DNA of 19,129 bases from CAYJLB01 sp964370845 (GTDB taxonomy: Bacteria; Bacillota; Clostridia; Oscillospirales; Ruminococcaceae): positions 1 through 19,129 of the forward strand of contig CAYJLB010000041.1 in assembly GCA_964370845.1 (NCBI GenBank). The letters run 5' to 3'. The position numbers and the translations under genes were made by a program. Of the stretch, positions 14,647-19,129 are shown piece by piece. The stretch's first letter is position 1. Each line of letters opens with the position of its first letter. A model generated the notes under the pieces. That model made no database searches and was not told the origin of the DNA. It saw only the letters and a list, made by a program, of their open reading frames with translations.

Positions 14647-15513
14647 ATGACCGAGATTATCGGTGTAAGGTTTAAAACGGGTGGGAAAATTTATTATTTT
14701 TCTCCTGAAAAACTGAAAATTCAAACTGGTTCGCACGTTATTGTTGAAACTGCTCGTGGTGTGGAATGTGGAGAAGTTGTCATTGAAAACAAAATGGTTA
14801 AAGATGACGATATTATTGCTCCATTAAAGCCTGTAATGCGTGTTGCGACCAAAAATGATATGAAAACTATGGAGGCTAACAAACTTAAAGAGGAACAAGC
14901 CTTTAAAATTTGTGATGAAAAAATCGCTAAACATAAACTGGATATGAATTTGGTGGAAGTTGAGTGTACTTTTGATAATAATAAGTTGCTTTTTTACTTC
15001 ACTGCTGAAAATAGAGTTGATTTCCGTGAACTTGTAAAAGATTTAGCGGCTGTGTTTAGAACTAGAATTGAACTTCGACAAATTGGTGTTCGTGATGAGG
15101 CGAAAATGCTTGGCGGACTTGGGATTTGTGGAAGAACTTACTGTTGTAAAAAATTCCTCGGAGAATTTCAACCAGTTTCAATTAAAATGGCAAAAGAACA
15201 AAGTTTATCCCTTAATCCTACGAAAATTTCCGGGGCTTGCGGTAGGCTTATGTGCTGTTTAAAATATGAGCAAGAGGCTTATGAAGATTTGCTTAAAATT
15301 ACTCCAAAAGTTGGGGCTTATATTAGTACTCCAGCGGGGAAAGGTCACGTTACCGAAGTGAATTTGCTTACTGGTGTACTTAAAGTTAAAATGGAGAGCG
15401 ACAATGCGACTATTACAACTTGTAAACGTGATGAAGTGAAAATTCTTAAAGATGCTGTAATTAAGCTTAATAAAGAAGAAATCAAGGCGTTAAAGGCGCT
15501 TGAAGGAAAATAG
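14647..15513 (+). CDS. ricT: PSP1-domain protein RicT (YaaT)
   Basis: In B. subtilis RicT joins RicA and RicF in a complex that carries [4Fe-4S] clusters and promotes mRNA processing by RNase Y. 288 aa. The N-terminal part starts with the typical IGVRFKTGGKIYYF. Cysteines sit in two clusters, C161/C166/C167 (GICGRTYCC) and C198/C203/C204 (GACGRLMCC), the expected iron-sulfur ligands. AGGAAGGAC lies about 10 nt before the ATG. It follows holB by 58 nt, as in Bacilli. RicA and RicF are not encoded nearby. Confidence 0.93.
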   Translation: MTEIIGVRFKTGGKIYYFSPEKLKIQTGSHVIVETARGVECGEVVIENKMVKDDDIIAPLKPVMRVATKNDMKTMEANKLKEEQAFKICDEKIAKHKLDMNLVEVECTFDNNKLLFYFTAENRVDFRELVKDLAAVFRTRIELRQIGVRDEAKMLGGLGICGRTYCCKKFLGEFQPVSIKMAKEQSLSLNPTKISGACGRLMCCLKYEQEAYEDLLKITPKVGAYISTPAGKGHVTEVNLLTGVLKVKMESDNATITTCKRDEVKILKDAVIKLNKEEIKALKALEGK

Positions 15514-15574
15514 ATTATGTCATTAAAATGGCTAATCATAAATTAAAAATGTATTTTGAAAGGAATAATAAAAA

Positions 15575-16438
15575 ATGGCAGATGTAATTAATATGCAACC
15601 AAAAGGAGATTCTAAGGCAAAAGGAATAGTAATTGCTGTTATTGTAATCATTGTTCTTGGAGTTGTAGGACTTGCTTCTTTTGCAACAGTTCAAGCTGGA
15701 CATACTGGGGTAGTGACTACTTTCGGTAAAGTTAGCGACGAGGTTTTAACAGAAGGGTTGCACTTTAAAATTCCTTTTGTACAAGAAATTGTTCAAGTGG
15801 ATAACAGAGTACTTATTTCCGAAGTTTCAAGTTCAAGTGCTTCAAAAGACTTGCAAACGGTGTCAAGTGTAATCGCACTTAACTATCGAGTTGACAACAT
15901 GAGTTCTGCAAGTTTGTACAAGAATGTTGGTATGAACTTCCAAAACACAATCGTAAACCCAGCAATTCAAGAGAGTGTAAAGGCTATCACTGCTCAATTT
16001 ACGGCGGAAGAATTAATCACAAACCGTCAATCTGTAAGTGATTTGATGAAAGATGCTTTGGCGGAAAAAATTGGTCCTTATGGCTTAAATATTGAAGTTT
16101 TTAATATTATCTCTTTTGAATTTTCCGAAGAATTTAATGCTGCAATTGAAGCTAAGCAAACGGCTCAACAAAATGCACTTAAAGCTGAACAAGATTTAGC
16201 GAGAGTAAAAGTTGAAGCTGAACAAACTATTGTTCAAGCAGAGGCTGAAGCAGAAGCTTATAGAATTAAGAGTGAGCAAATTACTGAAGAAATGATTATG
16301 ATGGAATATTTGGCAAAATGGGACGGAAAACTTCCAACTATTACTTCTGACAGTCAAATGATGTTTGATATTAGTCAGTTTATGGACGATATGGAAAGTG
16401 CTCCAGCTTACGTTGCTCCGTCAACTCCTACAGAATAA
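15575..16438 (+). CDS. SPFH / prohibitin-family membrane protein
   Basis: 287 aa. One N-terminal transmembrane segment (about 17-39) precedes an SPFH domain (about 40-195) with HTGVVTTFGKV and FKIPFVQ. An Ala/Glu-rich coiled-coil (about 198-245) and a short acidic tail with a Met-rich segment follow. Prohibitin-like SPFH proteins form large ring or cage assemblies at membranes, often with proteases; the bacterial role is not fixed. GAAAGGA lies 10 nt before the ATG. It follows ricT by 61 nt on the same strand, probably as last gene of that unit. It is distinct from the zinc-ribbon SPFH protein at 3199-4578, which lacks the membrane segment. Confidence 0.9.
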   Translation: MADVINMQPKGDSKAKGIVIAVIVIIVLGVVGLASFATVQAGHTGVVTTFGKVSDEVLTEGLHFKIPFVQEIVQVDNRVLISEVSSSSASKDLQTVSSVIALNYRVDNMSSASLYKNVGMNFQNTIVNPAIQESVKAITAQFTAEELITNRQSVSDLMKDALAEKIGPYGLNIEVFNIISFEFSEEFNAAIEAKQTAQQNALKAEQDLARVKVEAEQTIVQAEAEAEAYRIKSEQITEEMIMMEYLAKWDGKLPTITSDSQMMFDISQFMDDMESAPAYVAPSTPTE

Positions 16439-16474
16439 TGGCTTATTAAAGTTGTAAATTTATCGAAAATTTCA

Positions 16475-16503
16475 TTGACAATTAATGTTTGTTGTGATAT
16501 AAT
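16475..16503 (+). promoter_or_regulatory. perfect-consensus promoter of rplU-prp-rpmA
   Basis: TTGACA (16475-16480), 17 nt, TATAAT (16498-16503), with an upstream TG that makes an extended -10. The start is predicted near 16510, giving a leader of about 80 nt before rplU. Confidence 0.92.
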
Positions 16504-16509
16504 TATTTA

Positions 16510-16590
16510 GCCGCATATTAGGTGGGTTCTATTAAAGTGGGTTTTTCCCCACCCACAATAGCGAGTTTATGAAAGAGGCAGGTGCCAAGA
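16510..16590 (+). promoter_or_regulatory. L21 (rplU) leader RNA candidate with alternative pairing
   Basis: GTGGGT occurs twice (16522-16527 and 16537-16542), each preceded by TATTA. Both can pair with the single ACCCAC (16551-16556) followed by AATA, so only one hairpin can form at a time. The position directly before rplU fits the known L21 leader of Firmicutes, thought to mediate autogenous control by ribosomal protein. Membership in that family is inferred, not aligned. The Shine-Dalgarno AGGTG (16580-16584) is downstream of the fold. Confidence 0.55.
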
Positions 16591-16902
16591 ATGTACGCAA
16601 TTATCGAAACAGGTGGAAAACAATATCAAGTTAATGAAGGTGACGTTATCTTCATCGAAAAATTAGTTTGTGAAGTTTCCGAAACAGTAACTTTTGACAA
16701 AGTAGTAGCAGTATCAAGCGATGCTGGTCTAAATGTTGGAGCTCCATATGTAAGTGGTGCAACAGTTACTGCAACAGTTCTAAAGAACGGTAAAGGTAAA
16801 AAGATTAGAGTGTTTACTTACAAACCTAAAAAAGGTAAACAAAGATCTCTAGGTCATAGACAACCTTACACACAAGTTAAAATCGAAGCTATCAAAGGCT
16901 AA
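16591..16902 (+). CDS. rplU: 50S ribosomal protein L21
   Basis: Large-subunit protein binding 23S rRNA. 103 aa, the standard length, with N-terminal MYAIIETGGKQYQV and C-terminal GHRQPYTQVKIEAI. The ATG at 16591 is supported by AGGTG 6 nt upstream; an in-frame GTG at 16582 lies within that Shine-Dalgarno. The stop overlaps the ATG of prp by one nucleotide (TAATG). It is first gene of the rplU-prp-rpmA-obg cluster. Confidence 0.98.
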   Translation: MYAIIETGGKQYQVNEGDVIFIEKLVCEVSETVTFDKVVAVSSDAGLNVGAPYVSGATVTATVLKNGKGKKIRVFTYKPKKGKQRSLGHRQPYTQVKIEAIKG

Positions 16903-17210
16903 TGATAAGGGCTGATTTTTACAAGAGGGAAGGCGAATTTTTCTCCTTTAAAGTAAATGGACACGCTGATTTTAGTGAGTATGGAAATGATATTGTTTGT
17001 GCTAGTGTTTCCTCTGGGGTTATGCTGGTTTGCAACACTATTACTGAATGCTTTAATGTAAAATCTAAGGTGGAAGTTTTGGAAAATGAGATTAGTTTTT
17101 CTCTTGAAAAGGACGATATAAATGCTTCAAAAGTAATTGAGGGGTTATTTATACATTTGTCCTGTCTTTCACAAGATTATGAGGGACATATAAAAGTCAA
17201 TTTACTTTAG
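16902..17210 (+). CDS. prp: ribosomal-processing cysteine protease Prp
   Basis: Removes the N-terminal extension of ribosomal protein L27, essential where L27 carries that extension. 102 aa with the catalytic pair H21 (NGHA) and C33 (DIVCASVS). It overlaps rplU by one nucleotide and precedes its substrate gene rpmA, the canonical order. All motifs are intact. Confidence 0.96.
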   Translation: MIRADFYKREGEFFSFKVNGHADFSEYGNDIVCASVSSGVMLVCNTITECFNVKSKVEVLENEISFSLEKDDINASKVIEGLFIHLSCLSQDYEGHIKVNLL

Positions 17211-17257
17211 TTATATGATGTATTTCATTCACTACTAAGGAAAGGATGGAGTTTATA

Positions 17258-17588
17258 ATGATTAGATTATCTATGCAATTTTTTGCACATAAAAAGGGTG
17301 TTGGTTCTACAAAGAACGGACGTGACTCAGAATCAAAAAGATTAGGCGCTAAGAGAGCTGACGGACAATTCGTTGTTGCTGGCAATATCTTATATCGTCA
17401 AAGAGGAACACACATTCACCCAGGAACTAATGTAGGTATTGGTTCTGATNNNNNNNNNNNNNNNNNNNNNNNNNNNNNNNNNNNNNNNNNNNNNNNNNNN
17501 NNNNCTTTACGCATTAATCGACGGAACTGTACGTTTTGAACGTATGGGTCGTGACCGTAAAAAAGTATCTGTATACGCAGCTCAATAG
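17258..17588 (+). CDS. rpmA: 50S ribosomal protein L27, interrupted by an assembly gap
   Basis: Ribosomal protein L27 near the peptidyl-transferase centre. The N-terminus MIRLSMQFFAHKKG carries the Firmicute extension; Prp is expected to cut after the paired Phe, exposing AHKKG. The ATG at 17258 has GGAG 6 nt upstream; an in-frame ATG at 17246 precedes that site. Residues 1-64 (through GIGSD) are read up to the N run at 17450. After it, LYALIDGTV to the TAG at 17586-17588 gives 27 more residues in a different frame relative to 17258. Comparison with the usual L27 suggests that only Asp-Thr is missing, giving about 93 aa. The gene is very likely intact in the organism. Confidence 0.95.
17450..17504. 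other. assembly gap (55 N) inside rpmA
   Basis: Fifty-five N interrupt L27. The flanking reading frames are out of phase by one if 55 is taken literally. Family comparison predicts about 6 missing bases, so the N count looks like a scaffolding estimate and not a real length. Confidence 0.95.
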
Positions 17589-17606
17589 AATATGTGTATC
17601 AAATTT

Positions 17607-17634
17607 CAGGGGCTTATCTTAGCCCCTGTTTTTT
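17607..17634 (+). terminator. intrinsic terminator after rpmA
   Basis: CAGGGGCT (17607-17614) pairs with AGCCCCTG (17621-17628) around a 6-nt loop, followed by six T. It separates the ribosomal genes from obg. Since no clear promoter is seen before obg, partial read-through is likely. Confidence 0.9.
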
Positions 17635-17686
17635 ATTAAATAACAGTTAAATAATAAACCAATAAAAATAAGAAAGGAGAGAAACT

Positions 17687-18967
17687 ATGTTTATAGATAA
17701 AGTGTCGATATTTATTAAAGCTGGTGACGGTGGAGATGGTGCAGTTTCTTTTTATAGAGAGAAATATGTTTCGGCTGGCGGACCTGACGGCGGTGACGGT
17801 GGAAAAGGTGGAGATGTAATTTTTATTGCTGATACAAATCTTTCTACTCTTCTTGACTTCAAATACAAGAAGAAATTCGTTGCGGATAAAGGCGAAAATG
17901 GTGGTGCAAGACAATGTTCGGGCAAGGGTGCAAAGGATCTTATCATAAAAGTGCCTAAGGGGACTGTTGTGCGTGAGGTTGAATCGGGAAGAATTCTTGC
18001 TGACCTTTCTACTGAAGAAGCAGTGAAAATTTGTAAAGGTGGTAAAGGTGGTAAGGGTAATATGAACTTTGCTACTCCAACAAGACAAATTCCAAGATTT
18101 GCGAAAAGTGGTTTTAAGGGCGACGAATATAATGTTACTCTTGAACTAAAATTACTTGCTGATGTTGGGTTGGTTGGATTTCCTAATGTTGGAAAATCTA
18201 CCCTTATTTCGGTAGTTTCAGCTGCTAAACCTAAAATTGCAAACTATCACTTTACGACGATTACTCCAGTTTTAGGGGTTGTTCAACCATATGACGGAAA
18301 CTCTTTCATTATGGCGGACATTCCAGGGTTAATCGAAGGTGCAAGTGAAGGGATTGGACTTGGACATCAATTTTTACGTCACGTTGAACGTTGTAGATTG
18401 ATTTTACACATTGTTGACGTTTCTGAAATTGAAGGAAGAAACGCAATTGAAGATTTTGAAGCTATCAACAAAGAATTGAAAAATTTCAATGTTGATTTAT
18501 CTGAAAGACCACAAATTGTAGTTGGAAACAAGTCGGATATGGCGACGGAAGAACAAGTTGCTACTTTTAAAAAATATGTTGAAGATTTAGGCTTTAAGTA
18601 TTTTTCAATTTCTGCAGCCACTACAATGGGCACAAAAGAGCTTATGACTTACGTTGCGGGAGAACTTACTAAGTTGCCACCAATTACAATTTTTGAAGCT
18701 CAACCATTATCACAGGCTGAACTTGACGAAAAATTACTTGCAAATAATAAGTTTGAAATTGTTGTTGAAGAAGACGATGTTTATCGCATCGAAGCTCCGT
18801 GGCTTGAAAAAATCCTTAACGAAGTTAATATGGACGATTACGAGTCCTTACAATACTTCCAACGTGTTCTTCGTAACAGCGGAATTATTGATAAACTTGA
18901 AGAACTTGGCATTGAAGAAGGGGACACTGTTGCTCTATTCGATTTCGAGTTTGAGTATATCAGATAA
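17687..18967 (+). CDS. obg: GTPase Obg (CgtA)
   Basis: Essential GTPase linked to 50S subunit assembly and stress signalling. 426 aa. The glycine-rich Obg domain (about 1-158) contains GGPDGGDGGKGGDV. The G domain has G1 GFPNVGKST (164-172), switch II DIPGLIEGASEG and the NKSD specificity motif. A C-terminal OCT domain (about 345-426) is present. AAGGAGAG lies upstream of the ATG. Position after rpmA is conserved across Firmicutes. No terminator is evident after the stop before the tRNA-Leu promoter. Confidence 0.98.
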   Translation: MFIDKVSIFIKAGDGGDGAVSFYREKYVSAGGPDGGDGGKGGDVIFIADTNLSTLLDFKYKKKFVADKGENGGARQCSGKGAKDLIIKVPKGTVVREVESGRILADLSTEEAVKICKGGKGGKGNMNFATPTRQIPRFAKSGFKGDEYNVTLELKLLADVGLVGFPNVGKSTLISVVSAAKPKIANYHFTTITPVLGVVQPYDGNSFIMADIPGLIEGASEGIGLGHQFLRHVERCRLILHIVDVSEIEGRNAIEDFEAINKELKNFNVDLSERPQIVVGNKSDMATEEQVATFKKYVEDLGFKYFSISAATTMGTKELMTYVAGELTKLPPITIFEAQPLSQAELDEKLLANNKFEIVVEEDDVYRIEAPWLEKILNEVNMDDYESLQYFQRVLRNSGIIDKLEELGIEEGDTVALFDFEFEYIR

Positions 18968-18976
18968 TTTTTGCTA

Positions 18977-19005
18977 TTGACAATTTACACCTTTTTTGAT
19001 ATAAT
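18977..19005 (+). promoter_or_regulatory. perfect-consensus promoter of tRNA-Leu
   Basis: TTGACA (18977-18982), 17 nt, TATAAT (19000-19005), both exact. The start is predicted near 19012, about 28 nt before the mature tRNA. Confidence 0.92.
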
Positions 19006-19011
19006 ATATAT

Positions 19012-19032
19012 CGTCGTAATTTTATTGCGACG
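19012..19032 (+). other. hairpin in the 5' leader of pre-tRNA-Leu
   Basis: CGTCGTAAT (19012-19020) pairs with ATTGCGACG (19024-19032), 9 bp with one G-T pair and a TTT loop. It begins at the predicted transcription start and ends 7 nt before the tRNA, so nearly the whole leader is folded. Confidence 0.5.
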
Positions 19033-19039
19033 ATTGCTT

Positions 19040-19123
19040 GCGGCAGTGCTGGAATCGGCAGACAGGCACGTTTGAGGGGCGTGTGTCTTTGACGTATGGG
19101 TTCAAGTCCCATTTGCCGCACCA
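19040..19123 (+). tRNA. tRNA-Leu (GAG), complete with encoded CCA
   Basis: Acceptor GCGGCAG pairs with TTGCCGC (one G-T), then A and the encoded CCA (19121-19123). The anticodon stem CACGT/GCGTG (one G-T closing pair) encloses loop TTGAGGG, so the anticodon is GAG (CUC/CUU). The T-arm ATGGG-TTCAAGT-CCCAT is canonical. A class II variable arm is present; total length is 84 nt. Confidence 0.93.
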
Positions 19124-19129
19124 GTGTGA

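Noticed and set aside
17450..17504. Insertion or intein within L27
   Set aside because: The interruption is N only, and flanking residues join to a normal L27 with two residues missing; an assembly gap is the simple reading.
17636..18088. 150-codon minus-strand open frame opposite obg
   Set aside because: It lies antisense to the unmistakable Obg domain, lacks a Shine-Dalgarno, and its composition mirrors the glycine-rich coding strand.

Overview
The window is AT-rich (G+C roughly one third, judged by eye) and reads as a chromosomal segment of an anaerobic, low-GC Gram-positive bacterium of the Clostridia type. Supporting signs are a desulfoferrodoxin and a flavodiiron protein for oxygen detoxification, a split transketolase, strong Shine-Dalgarno sites, near-consensus sigma-A promoters, the Bacillus-like darA-holB-ricT cluster, and a ribosomal protein L27 with the Firmicute N-terminal extension next to its protease Prp. 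A run of 55 N marks a draft-assembly gap. Species cannot be named from the sequence.

Layout. (1) 1-97: 5' part of a tRNA-Val on the minus strand with its promoter. (2) 194-2286: oxygen/ROS defence. A superoxide reductase (minus) is divergent from a flavodiiron protein (plus). The flavodiiron gene has an unusual leader with a Met-Lys-stop mini-ORF and a three-way-junction fold. (3) 2245-3015: uracil phosphoribosyltransferase upp (minus), convergent with the flavodiiron gene across a bidirectional terminator. (4) 3107-6698: three-gene envelope-stress-like operon. It encodes an SPFH protein with a poly-Q linker and three zinc ribbons, a double-zinc-ribbon protein with a C-terminal membrane anchor, and a secreted/anchored TPM-domain protein. 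It resembles B. subtilis ydjG-ydjH-ydjI but has no adjacent pspA. (5) 6711-11754: split transketolase operon (minus) divergent from a GH50-like cytoplasmic glycoside hydrolase and an alpha/beta hydrolase (plus). Two perfect-consensus promoters face apart across a palindromic operator candidate. (6) 11755-16438: Orn/Lys/Arg decarboxylase-family protein, c-di-AMP receptor DarA, DNA polymerase III delta', RicT and a membrane SPFH/prohibitin protein. This is the B. subtilis yaaO-yaaT neighbourhood without tmk and yaaR. (7) 16475-18967: rplU-prp-rpmA-obg with an L21 leader candidate. (8) 18977-19123: promoter, leader hairpin and complete tRNA-Leu(GAG).

Most genes are conserved housekeeping loci. 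The best candidates for something undescribed are non-coding or contextual: the flavodiiron leader RNA, the duplicated alternative-pairing arms in the L21 leader, the divergent sugar-locus operator, and the PspA-less SPFH/zinc-ribbon/TPM operon. No mobile element or CRISPR array was seen.
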